Below are positions 26,199 through 33,980 of a DNA stretch of 37,666 bases, piece after piece; the first letter of the stretch is position 1; the number at the start of each line of letters is the position of its first letter. Position numbers and translations under genes: made by a program. Below the pieces are notes generated by a model. That model saw only the letters and a program-made list of their open reading frames with translations, searched no databases and was not told the DNA's origin. The DNA is taken from contig JACROS010000027.1 of assembly GCA_016214325.1 (NCBI GenBank), positions 1,157 to 38,822 of the forward strand, in the 5' to 3' direction. Origin of the DNA: Candidatus Omnitrophota bacterium. GTDB taxonomy: Bacteria > Omnitrophota > Gorgyraeia > Gygaellales > Profunditerraquicolaceae.

Positions 26199-27062
26199 AT
26201 GTTAACAAAGCGAATTATTCCATGCCTTGATATTAAAGACGGCAGGGTGGTTAAGGGTGTTAAGTTTCTTGGCTTAAAAGATGCAGGGGATCCTGTTGAG
26301 GTAGCCAAGATTTATGATAAAGAAGAAGCTGATGAGCTAGTATTTTTGGATATTACTGCAAGTTTTGAAAAGCGTAAAACCTTAATTGAGCTTGTAGAAC
26401 AGATTGCTAAGAATATCTTTATGCCTTTTACCGTCGGTGGTGGGGTTGGGGATATTGCTGATATTAGAAATATTCTTAATGCTGGGGCTGAGAAGGTTTC
26501 TGTTAATACTCAGGCAGTAAAATTTCCACAGTTAATATCAGAGTCAGCAAGGCGTTTCGGCAGTCAGAGTATTGTAGTAGCAATAGATGCGAAGTTGGTC
26601 ACCAGTCACCAGTCACCGGTCACCGGTAATGGACAAGAGACAGGAGACCCCTCGACTCGGCTCGGGGTAAACAGGAGACCCCTCGACTCGGCTCGGGGTA
26701 AACAGGAGACAGACAAGTGGGAAGTTTATATTAATGGAGGCAGGACTCCCACTGGCCTTGATGCTGTTGACTGGGCAAGAAAAGTAGCAAAGCTAGGTGC
26801 AGGCGAGATACTATTAACTAGCATGGATTACGATGGGACAAAAGACGGTTTTGATATTAAATTAACTAAGGCGATTACTGAGGCAGTGAGTATTCCTGTT
26901 ATTGCTTCAGGCGGAGCAGGAAAACCAGAACATTTTTCTGAGGTTTTTTCCAAAACTTCTGCTGATGCAGGGTTGGCTGCTTCAATTTTTCATTATCAGG
27001 AATATTCGGTAAGACAGGTTAAAGAGTATTTAAGGAGCAAAGAAATCCCAGTGCGTTTATAA
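26199..27062 (+). CDS. hisF: Imidazole glycerol phosphate synthase, cyclase subunit, with in-frame repeat insertion
   Basis: HisF closes the imidazole ring using ammonia from HisH. Both catalytic acids are present, Asp11 in PCLDIKDG and Asp130 in VVAIDAK. The phosphate sites TVGGGVGDI and [12 protein letters not shown], and the strand with [15 protein letters not shown], are intact. Length is 287 instead of about 252 because a 40-codon block (26595-26714, residues 133-172) made of tandem repeats is inserted straight after AIDAK, in the loop next to Asp130. The normal sequence resumes with [10 protein letters not shown]. The loop is known to be flexible in the family, so the enzyme might tolerate it. 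No clear ribosome site precedes the ATG. Confidence 0.94.
   Translation: MLTKRIIPCLDIKDGRVVKGVKFLGLKDAGDPVEVAKIYDKEEADELVFLDITASFEKRKTLIELVEQIAKNIFMPFTVGGGVGDIADIRNILNAGAEKVSVNTQAVKFPQLISESARRFGSQSIVVAIDAKLVTSHQSPVTGNGQETGDPSTRLGVNRRPLDSARGKQETDKWEVYINGGRTPTGLDAVDWARKVAKLGAGEILLTSMDYDGTKDGFDIKLTKAITEAVSIPVIASGGAGKPEHFSEVFSKTSADAGLAASIFHYQEYSVRQVKEYLRSKEIPVRL
26597..26710 (+). repeat. Two tandem repeat arrays inserted inside hisF
   Basis: The first array (26597-26627) has four 7-8 base units of the form GTCACC(A/G). The second has two perfect 31-base copies (26641-26671 and 26672-26702) of a unit beginning CAGGAGACCCCTCGACTCGG, plus a partial third copy to 26710. Because 31 is not a multiple of 3, the two copies are translated in different frames (DPSTRLGVN and RPLDSARGK). 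The total insert of 120 bases keeps hisF open. It resembles intergenic repeats that have landed in a gene. Confidence 0.9.
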
Positions 27063-27085
27063 TTGAATCAGGAGAAAGGAAATTG

Positions 27086-27430
27086 ATGAAAAAACAGAAT
27101 GAAAAACAAAAATTAAGCATTAGATCGTTAAAGTTTGATGACAAAGGATTGATCCCTGCAATTATACAGGATTATAAGAACGACGAGGTTTTGATGCTGG
27201 CTTATATGAATAGAGAATCAGTGCGCAGAACTATGAAATTAAAGAAGACGTGTTTCTGGTCTCGTTCACGCAAGGTTTATTGGGTAAAAGGTGAAACTTC
27301 AGGGCATTTTCAGTTTGTAAAATCAATTGCATACGACTGTGATATGGATGCTTTGTTAATTAAGGTTCGTCAGATTGGCGTAGCTTGCCATACTGGAAAT
27401 AGGAGTTGTTTCTACAGGAAATTAAAATAA
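27086..27430 (+). CDS. hisI: Phosphoribosyl-AMP cyclohydrolase
   Basis: HisI opens the purine ring of phosphoribosyl-AMP early in histidine synthesis. This is the single-function form with 114 residues. Family blocks include [13 protein letters not shown], the [20 protein letters not shown] block, and the metal-binding [20 protein letters not shown] followed by NRSCF (three conserved Cys). There is no HisE domain fused. I chose ATG 27086 (after GGAGAAAGG) over the TTG one codon earlier. Its stop overlaps the trpE ATG by one base. hisG, hisC and hisE are not in this window. Confidence 0.95.
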   Translation: MKKQNEKQKLSIRSLKFDDKGLIPAIIQDYKNDEVLMLAYMNRESVRRTMKLKKTCFWSRSRKVYWVKGETSGHFQFVKSIAYDCDMDALLIKVRQIGVACHTGNRSCFYRKLK

Positions 27431-28923
27431 TGGAATATCCATCTTTAAAAGATTTTGCAAAATGTGTTAAGAAAGGCAATGTTATCCCGGTTTATCGAGA
27501 GATAAATGCAGATCTTGATACTCCTGTTTCAGCATTCTTAAAGATTAAGAAGGATAATTTTTCTTTTCTTCTTGAGTCGGTGGAAGGGCAAGAAAAGATT
27601 GCAAGGTTTTCTTTTTTAGGGAGTAATCCTTCTTTGGTTTTTAAGAGTAAAGGTAAATCCATAGAAATTATTTATCCGCATAAGAATCTTACAGAGCGTT
27701 TTATTTCTGACCAGACGCCTCTAAAAGAAATTAAAAAGATAATGCAGGATTTTAAAGTTGTGAATATCCCTGGTTTACCTCGTTTTTATGGTGGGTTAGT
27801 TGGATATCTGAGTTATGATAACGTGCGTTTTTTTGAAACTATTCCTAATAAGAATCCTGATGATTTAAAGCTCCCGGATGCTATTTTTATGCTTACGGAT
27901 ACAATTCTTATTTTTGATCATGTGAATCATACGATAAAAATTGTAAATAATGTAATTTTGCCAAAGAAAAATGGGAAGTTAAGTCTTTTGCAAATAAAGA
28001 AGATTTATGATCAAGCAATAAAACGCCTTGACGCAATTCAGCTTCAGCTTAAAGGCAATCAGCCTATTGGCTCAAAAAATATTTCAAGAAGTTCCTCTTC
28101 GGAGAAGATTGACTCAAATTTTAAGAAAGAGGATTTTAAAACAATTGTCGAAAAAGCGAAAACATACATCAAAAAAGGCGACATTATTCAAGTAGTGCTT
28201 TCGCAGCGTTTCAGGATCAAGACCAATAAAGAACCGTTTGAGATTTACCGCAGTTTGCGTAGCCTTAATCCATCTCCGTATATGTTTTTCTTGAAATTTA
28301 ACGATATAGAGCTCATTGGTTCCTCTCCAGAGATGCTGGTGCGTTGCGAGGAAGGGGTTGTGCAGACTTGTCCGATTGCAGGAACCCGGCCGCGTGGTAA
28401 GAACGAGCTAGAGGACAGGCTGCTTGCAAAAGAACTGCTTAATGATAAAAAAGAAAGAGCAGAACATTTGATGCTTGTTGATTTGGGAAGAAATGATTTA
28501 GGAAGAGTTTGTTTAAAAGGCCAGGTTGAGGTTAGTGATTTTATGCGGGTTGAGAAGTATTCGCATGTAATGCATCTTGTGAGTGAAGTAAGAGGAAAGC
28601 TTGACAGAAAGCATAATGATATCTATGATGTATTGCAGGCTGCGTTTCCCGCAGGCACTGTTTCCGGGAGCCCAAAGATCAGGGCAATGGAAATTATTGA
28701 TGAGCTTGAAAATATCCAGCGCGGCCCATATGCAGGCTGTGTAGGATATTTTAGTTTTTCTCATAATATAGATACTTGTATTACAATTAGGACAATTGTA
28801 GCAAAAAAAGGATTTGCTTACATCCAGGCTGGGGCAGGAATTGTTGCTGACTCGATACCAGAGAAAGAGTATCAGGAGACAGTAAATAAGGCCAAGGCTT
28901 TGGTGGAGGCAATAACAAAATAA
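27430..28923 (+). CDS. trpE: Anthranilate synthase component I
   Basis: TrpE converts chorismate to anthranilate, the first step of tryptophan synthesis, with TrpG as glutaminase partner. The 497-residue protein has the N-terminal domain with the tryptophan-feedback motif LLES (SFLLESVEG) and the chorismate-binding domain with IAGTRPRGKN, LVDLGRNDLGRV, AAFPAGTVSGSPKIRAMEII and the ending IQAGAGIVADSIPEKEYQET. The start overlaps the hisI stop (TAATG), so the upstream TTG at 27406 is not needed. It is placed at the end of the histidine gene run; no trpG or other trp gene follows, since rpsP is next. Confidence 0.95.
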   Translation: MEYPSLKDFAKCVKKGNVIPVYREINADLDTPVSAFLKIKKDNFSFLLESVEGQEKIARFSFLGSNPSLVFKSKGKSIEIIYPHKNLTERFISDQTPLKEIKKIMQDFKVVNIPGLPRFYGGLVGYLSYDNVRFFETIPNKNPDDLKLPDAIFMLTDTILIFDHVNHTIKIVNNVILPKKNGKLSLLQIKKIYDQAIKRLDAIQLQLKGNQPIGSKNISRSSSSEKIDSNFKKEDFKTIVEKAKTYIKKGDIIQVVLSQRFRIKTNKEPFEIYRSLRSLNPSPYMFFLKFNDIELIGSSPEMLVRCEEGVVQTCPIAGTRPRGKNELEDRLLAKELLNDKKERAEHLMLVDLGRNDLGRVCLKGQVEVSDFMRVEKYSHVMHLVSEVRGKLDRKHNDIYDVLQAAFPAGTVSGSPKIRAMEIIDELENIQRGPYAGCVGYFSFSHNIDTCITIRTIVAKKGFAYIQAGAGIVADSIPEKEYQETVNKAKALVEAITK

Positions 28924-28958
28924 CTTATATTAAAACTGAACTGAAAGGAGAAACAAAA

Positions 28959-29195
28959 ATGGCAGTACATGTTCGTTTGAGAAGAATCGGTAAGAACCCA
29001 AAAGGAAAACCTCATTTTAGAGTTTCGGTCTTTGATGAAAGAAAAGGCCGCGACAGTAAAATAATTGAAGAATTAGGTTTTTACAACCCCTTAACCGGTG
29101 AAGCTTCTATTAAAAAAGATAAAATTGAAGCATGGGTAAAAAACGGCGCTCAGCTTTCTGACACTGTGAAAAGTTTGTTAAAGAAAGCAAAATAA
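28959..29195 (+). CDS. rpsP: 30S ribosomal protein S16
   Basis: Ribosomal protein S16 (78 residues) of the small subunit. It has the family start VHVRLRRIGKNPKGKPHFRV, followed by DSKIIEELGFYNPLTGE and the C-terminal GAQLSDTVKSLL. A strong ribosome site (AAAGGAGA) precedes the ATG. In many bacteria rpsP is followed by rimM, trmD and rplS; here it is followed instead by yajC and secDF. Confidence 0.97.
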   Translation: MAVHVRLRRIGKNPKGKPHFRVSVFDERKGRDSKIIEELGFYNPLTGEASIKKDKIEAWVKNGAQLSDTVKSLLKKAK

Positions 29196-29231
29196 AATAT
29201 AAATTAACTAAATTAAAAAGGAGTAGATAAA

Positions 29232-29510
29232 ATGCCGCAAGCACAGGCAGTAAATCCGATATTAAACTTGGTGCCATTGGTTTTAATCTTTGTAATCTTT
29301 TATTTCATGCTTATCCGTCCGCAAAAGGCAAAAGAAAGAGAGCATCAGAAAATGCTCGCTAGCCTTGACAAAAATGACGAAGTGATTACCTCTGGCGGTA
29401 TCCACGGCACTGTCATTAACGTTAAAGAAAAATCTGTTGTTATAAGAATAGACGATAATGTAAAAATGGAAGTTGAGAAGAATTGTGTTGCGGTGGTAAA
29501 GAAATCTTAA
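29232..29510 (+). CDS. yajC: Preprotein translocase subunit YajC
   Basis: YajC is a small inner-membrane partner of SecDF. The 92-residue protein has one membrane helix (about residues 12-29, LVPLVLIFVIFYFMLIRP) followed by the conserved RPQKAKEREHQKML and the ITSGGIHGTV motif of the cytoplasmic domain. The ribosome site AAGGAG precedes the ATG. It lies directly upstream of secDF, the standard arrangement. Confidence 0.95.
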   Translation: MPQAQAVNPILNLVPLVLIFVIFYFMLIRPQKAKEREHQKMLASLDKNDEVITSGGIHGTVINVKEKSVVIRIDDNVKMEVEKNCVAVVKKS

Positions 29511-29532
29511 TGCTAGACAGGGAGTAAATATT

Positions 29533-31737
29533 ATGGAGAAGAGAGTAATTTATAAGTCTTTGCTTATTTTAGCTGTTGTGGGGTTATGTGCTTATTTTAC
29601 CTTTCCTTTAAATAAGCGAATTAATCTAGGGCTTGATTTACGCGGCGGGATGCATCTATTGTTAAAAATTGATACTTCCAGCCTAGAGGGACAGGCGAAG
29701 ATTGATGCAACTGACAGAGCTGTAGAGGTAATTAGAAATAGGATTGACCAATTTGGCGTAAGGGAAACTTCTATTGTAAAGCAGGGAGAGGATGAAATAG
29801 TAGTTCAGCTTCCGGGTGTAACTGACAGGCAAAGAGCTATTGATGTTATCGGTAAGACTGCATTATTAGAGTTTAAATTAGTTTCAGATGATGTGGAAAA
29901 ACGAAAGCAGGCTCTTGCCGGGACAGTTCCAGAGGGATTTGAATTAAAATATACTGAAGATGATAGTGAACCGGTGCTTTTAGAAAAACAAGCAGTTTTA
30001 ACAGGGGATTCTTTAACTGATGCTGCGGTGCATTTTAGCCAGACTGAGTTTAATGAACCGGTAGTTGCAATTAAATTTAATGCTGAAGGAGCAAAGAAAT
30101 TTGCTGAAATTACAGCTGCTAATGTAGGAAAAAGATTAGCAATAGTTTTGGATGGCAAGGTTCAGTCAGCTCCACGCATTAAAGAATCTATTCCTTCAGG
30201 TGAGGCAGTAATAACTGGCCGTTTTAGCGTTGAACAGGCGCAGGATTTGTCACTTATACTGCGAGTTGGTGCATTGCCAGCCCCTATGCATATTGAGGAA
30301 GAGCGGACTGTGGGGCCTTTGTTAGGGCAAGATTCAATTAATAAAGGTTTAAAAGCTAGCCTTATAGGATGCGCTTTGGTTTTTGTTTTTATGGCGCTTT
30401 ATTATCTGTTAGCTGGTTTAATCAGCGATTTTGCGTTATCGCTTAACCTTTTGATGATTCTAGGAGGCTTAGGATTACTTCCAATTTTATTTCCAGGAGT
30501 TTCTGCAACATTAACACTGCCGGGTATTGCTGGTATGGCTTTGTCTTTAGGTATGGCAGTAGATGCTAACGTTTTGATAAATGAACGAATCAGGGAAGAA
30601 ATAAAAGCAGGAAAAGCCCTTAGAAGTGCAATTGAGAATGGGTATAGTAGGGCATTTAGCGCTATTTTTGATTCTAATTTAACTACTTTAATAGCTGCGT
30701 TTTTCCTTTTTCAATTTGGCACTGGCCCAATCCGCGGTTTTGCTGTAACTTTGACCATAGGTTTAATTTCAAGTATGTTTACTGCAATCGTAGTAACACG
30801 TACTATATTTGAAGCTTTGCTGGATTTGGGAATTTTAAAGAAGTCCCTTCCGATGCTGCGTCTTATCGGAGAAACTAAACTGGATTTTATCAGTAAGAGA
30901 AGGATTTTCTATTTTATTTCTATTCTTGTTATTGCCATTGGATTGATATCATATTTTAAGAAAGGTAAAGAAGCCTATGGTATTGATTTTGTAGGTGGCC
31001 AGTTACAAGAATACATGTTTAAAAATACGCCGGATATTGATAAGGTGCGCAAGGTCCTAAAAGATATTAATTTAGGGGACGCTTCAATTCAGCAATTTAA
31101 GGATAATCCACGCGCAGTATTAATCAGGACTTCAGAAGATAAGAATCAGGTATTAACTGATAAACTAAAACAAGTATTTCCTGAGCAAGATATTCAGATT
31201 TTGCGTATCGAGCGTGTTGGCCCGGTTGCAGGGTCCCATTTAAAAACAAAGGCGATTCATGCTTTAATTTGGGCGCTATTGGGAATATTGATTTATGTTG
31301 CCTTAAGGTTTAAACATTTTAACTTTGCAATTGCCGGTGTGATTGCGCTTTTGCACGACGTTGTAGTCACTTTGGGATTCTTAGCATTGACTAATAGGCA
31401 AATTGATTTGTTAAGTGTAACTGCTTTCTTGACCATTGCAGGTTATTCTATTAATGATACAATTGTAATTTATGATAGAGTAAGGGAAAATTCGCGGATG
31501 TTAAGAAAGTTAAGCTTGTATGAGTTAATTAATTTAAGTGTTAATCAGATGTTAGGAAGGACAATTCTCACATCCGGGGTTACTTTGCTAGTGGTTCTTT
31601 CGATTTTGTTATTCGGCGGTGAGGTTTTGAGTAATTTTGCATTTGCGCTTTTTGTAGGGTTTATTTCCGGTGTTTACTCAACAGTTTTCATTGCCTCGCC
31701 ATTAGTGCTTGCCTGGAGCCGCAAAGGCTCAAGATAG
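29533..31737 (+). CDS. secDF: Protein translocase SecDF, fused SecD and SecF
   Basis: This 734-residue protein joins SecD and SecF, which use the proton gradient to finish protein export through SecYEG. The SecD half has the DLRGGMHLLLKID motif (about residues 35-47), the large P1 periplasmic domain and a six-helix block with the proton-path motif AVDANVLINERIREE. The SecF half starts near residue 450, with GIDFVGGQ (the SecF equivalent), and has the GYSINDTIVIYDRVREN motif in its membrane block. Fusion occurs in several lineages. It follows yajC by 22 bases. A hairpin lies just after the stop. Confidence 0.96.
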   Translation: MEKRVIYKSLLILAVVGLCAYFTFPLNKRINLGLDLRGGMHLLLKIDTSSLEGQAKIDATDRAVEVIRNRIDQFGVRETSIVKQGEDEIVVQLPGVTDRQRAIDVIGKTALLEFKLVSDDVEKRKQALAGTVPEGFELKYTEDDSEPVLLEKQAVLTGDSLTDAAVHFSQTEFNEPVVAIKFNAEGAKKFAEITAANVGKRLAIVLDGKVQSAPRIKESIPSGEAVITGRFSVEQAQDLSLILRVGALPAPMHIEEERTVGPLLGQDSINKGLKASLIGCALVFVFMALYYLLAGLISDFALSLNLLMILGGLGLLPILFPGVSATLTLPGIAGMALSLGMAVDANVLINERIREEIKAGKALRSAIENGYSRAFSAIFDSNLTTLIAAFFLFQFGTGPIRGFAVTLTIGLISSMFTAIVVTRTIFEALLDLGILKKSLPMLRLIGETKLDFISKRRIFYFISILVIAIGLISYFKKGKEAYGIDFVGGQLQEYMFKNTPDIDKVRKVLKDINLGDASIQQFKDNPRAVLIRTSEDKNQVLTDKLKQVFPEQDIQILRIERVGPVAGSHLKTKAIHALIWALLGILIYVALRFKHFNFAIAGVIALLHDVVVTLGFLALTNRQIDLLSVTAFLTIAGYSINDTIVIYDRVRENSRMLRKLSLYELINLSVNQMLGRTILTSGVTLLVVLSILLFGGEVLSNFAFALFVGFISGVYSTVFIASPLVLAWSRKGSR

Positions 31738-31749
31738 AAGATATTTTTA

Positions 31750-31792
31750 TGCGGCTCTTGCCTAAAAGATTACTTTTTAGATAAGAGCCGCA
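31750..31792. repeat. Inverted repeat between secDF and mfd
   Basis: Arms TGCGGCTCTT (31750-31759) and AAGAGCCGCA (31783-31792) pair perfectly. After a GC/AT bulge the pairing continues with CTAAAA (31762-31767) and TTTTAG (31775-31780), leaving a 7-base loop. No T-run follows, so it is not a standard intrinsic terminator. It ends 11 bases before the mfd start. Confidence 0.75.
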
Positions 31793-31803
31793 GTTAATTT
31801 ATA

Positions 31804-33702
31804 ATGTTCAAATCCCTAAAAGTTTATCTTGGTTTAGAAATTCAGCTAGATCGCTTTCTTAGTGATTTAATAAATTTTGGATATCGCCATCATGACCGTG
31901 CCGAGTCTGAAGGCGATTTCTCGCGCCGTGGCGGGATTATAGATATTTTCCCCAATTCTTTTGAATTACCCATCCGTATTGAATTAGACAATAACAAGAT
32001 TGCTTCAATTAAAACATTTAATTCTCAGACTGGTGAGGCGCTTTGGGAACATAGAATGGTAATTATTCTGCCGATTAAAAAGGTAGCGGCTAAGCCGGTA
32101 GTTTTTAGCGAGGAGTTTCCTCTGTCTAATTTTGTTGACCTTAAGTCTGGCGATTATGTTGTGCATAATCAATACGGAATTGGGCGTTTTTTAGGTATAG
32201 AAAAGATTAAGATTAAAGATAAGCCGAAAGATCATCTGGTAATTGAGTATGACGAACAGGAAAAGCTTTATGTTCCAGTTGATTCTATGAACCTTGTGCA
32301 GAAGTATATTGCATTTCATACCAGGCGGCCCAAGTTATACAGGTTAGGCAGTAAAGAATGGCAAAGGACAAAAGAGAGGGCAAAAAAGGGCATACAAAAA
32401 TTAGCCTGGGAGCTATTAAGCTTGCAGGCAATGCGCATGAGTTCTGGGGGATTTGCATATTCTAGTGATGTGGATTGGCAAGGAGAGTTTGAGGCAACAT
32501 TTCCTTATAAAGAAACTCCTGACCAGGTTAAGGCTTGTTTTGAGGTAAAGAACGACATGCAGTCGGATAAGCCCATGGATAGATTATTATGTGGAGATGT
32601 TGGTTATGGTAAGACCGAAGTAGCCATGCGTGCTGCTTTTAAAGCGGTAATGGATAATAAGCAGGTGGCTTATTTAGTGCCTACAACTATTTTGGCTGAA
32701 CAGCATTTTAATAATTTTAGGCAAAGGCTCAAGGATTTCCCAGTTAATGTGCAGTTACTTTGTCGTTTTCAAACACAGGCAGAGCAAAGAACAATTGTTA
32801 AATCAGCTGCCCAAGGAGCAGTTGATATATTGATTGGTACACATCGCTTGCTTTCTGATGATGTTGTGTTTAAAGATTTGGGGTTGATGATAATTGACGA
32901 GGAGCAAAGATTTGGGGTTAAGGCAAAGGAAAAATTAAAGAAATTTAGGCTAACAATAGACGTGCTTACTTTAACTGCAACTCCTATACCGCGAACGCTC
33001 TATATGAGTTTGATGGGGGCAAGGGATTTGTCTGTAATTAATACGCCGCCTCAAAATAGATTGCCAATTAAGACCATTGTGGTAGAATATGATGACGATT
33101 TAGTTAAGCAAGCGATTATGCGTGAATTATCAAGAAAAGGGCAGGTTTTCTTTCTGCATAATCGAGTGGAAGATATTGACAAGGTTAAAGATAAATTGAT
33201 GCGGATATTGCCTAGTGGTGTAAGGCTCTCTACTGCTCACGGCCAAATGCACCCAAAAGAACTTGAAAAGGTAATGTCTGAATTTATGCAAGGCTCAATT
33301 GATTGTTTGGTTTGTACCATGATTATTGAGTCAGGCATTGATATTCCAAACGTAAATACAATTATTGTGCATAATGCACATATGTTTGGGCTCTCTGATT
33401 TGCATCAGCTGCGTGGCAGGGTGGGCAGATTTGATCGGCCAGCATATGCATATCTCATGCTTCCAAAGAATTTAGTTTTAGAGCAGGATGCTAGAAGAAG
33501 AATGAATGCCATTAGCGAGAATTCTTTTCTTGGCGCAGGCTTTAACATAGCTATGGAAGATTTAGAGATTAGAGGAGCAGGTAATTTGCTTGGCATTGAG
33601 CAGCACGGATTTATTTCTGCAGTGGGGTTTGATTTGTATTGCCGTCTCTTGAGGGAAGCAATTGGCAACTTTAAGAAAGCAGGTTTACTGAGTCACCGAT
33701 AA
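31804..33702 (+). CDS. mfd: Transcription-repair coupling factor, reduced form
   Basis: Mfd is a DNA translocase that removes stalled RNA polymerase and recruits repair. Usual length is about 1100-1170; this one has 632. Residues 18-85 match the UvrA-binding (UvrB_inter) domain (GDFSRRGGIIDIFP at 37-50). About 30 residues later comes the RNA polymerase interaction domain (GDYVVHNQYGIGRFLG, from 116), then the RecG-like motor: Walker A GDVGYGKTE (264-272), DEEQ (365-368), TATPIPRTL, and QLRGRVGR (535-542). Missing are the N-terminal UvrB-like domain, the stretch between the UvrA-binding and polymerase domains, and the C-terminal autoinhibitory D7. The ATG is the first in frame after a stop and has no ribosome site. 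The stop codon lies inside the palindromic element that follows. Confidence 0.93.
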   Translation: MFKSLKVYLGLEIQLDRFLSDLINFGYRHHDRAESEGDFSRRGGIIDIFPNSFELPIRIELDNNKIASIKTFNSQTGEALWEHRMVIILPIKKVAAKPVVFSEEFPLSNFVDLKSGDYVVHNQYGIGRFLGIEKIKIKDKPKDHLVIEYDEQEKLYVPVDSMNLVQKYIAFHTRRPKLYRLGSKEWQRTKERAKKGIQKLAWELLSLQAMRMSSGGFAYSSDVDWQGEFEATFPYKETPDQVKACFEVKNDMQSDKPMDRLLCGDVGYGKTEVAMRAAFKAVMDNKQVAYLVPTTILAEQHFNNFRQRLKDFPVNVQLLCRFQTQAEQRTIVKSAAQGAVDILIGTHRLLSDDVVFKDLGLMIIDEEQRFGVKAKEKLKKFRLTIDVLTLTATPIPRTLYMSLMGARDLSVINTPPQNRLPIKTIVVEYDDDLVKQAIMRELSRKGQVFFLHNRVEDIDKVKDKLMRILPSGVRLSTAHGQMHPKELEKVMSEFMQGSIDCLVCTMIIESGIDIPNVNTIIVHNAHMFGLSDLHQLRGRVGRFDRPAYAYLMLPKNLVLEQDARRRMNAISENSFLGAGFNIAMEDLEIRGAGNLLGIEQHGFISAVGFDLYCRLLREAIGNFKKAGLLSHR

Positions 33703-33964
33703 ATAATGGATACATTGGCTGAACTGATTTTGGAGCGAGACAAGGAACAAGGACGCAGACGTAGTCAACGTACTACGTCAAGGACGAGTGACGCAGTCAC
33801 AGCCCAAAATCAGTCAGCCCAAGCTATATACATAGAGGGGGAAGCCCGTCTTTCGGCCGTCTGCGGCGTTGCTCCTTCTTGGCGTAGTGCATTGACTACG
33901 CCTTCGTCGTCGCGCCTTGCATACGGCCTAAAGACGGGCTTCCAATGTGCCCATTATTTATCGG
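33696..33964. repeat. Cloverleaf-like palindromic element
   Basis: A GC-rich element unlike its AT-rich surroundings. The outer arms at 33696-33718 and 33942-33964 pair over 23 bases with two mismatches. Inside are two large hairpins. Hairpin A has arms around CTGATTTTGG (33724-33733) and CCAAAATCAG (33804-33813) and contains smaller palindromes at 33758-33779 and 33788-33800. Hairpin B has arms 33840-33860 and 33923-33943 (20 of 21 paired) with an inner palindrome GGCGTAGT...ACTACGCC. The layout is a three-way junction. It covers the mfd stop codon and ends 16 bases before the next start, whose GGAGG ribosome site overlaps its right edge. The 92-codon open frame across it is not protein-like. 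Confidence 0.88.
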
Positions 33965-33980
33965 AGGCTCAGTATTATAA

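Noticed and set aside
26597-26710. CRISPR array in hisF
   Set aside because: Units of 7-8 and 31 bases are directly adjacent with no spacers, and the frame of hisF runs through.
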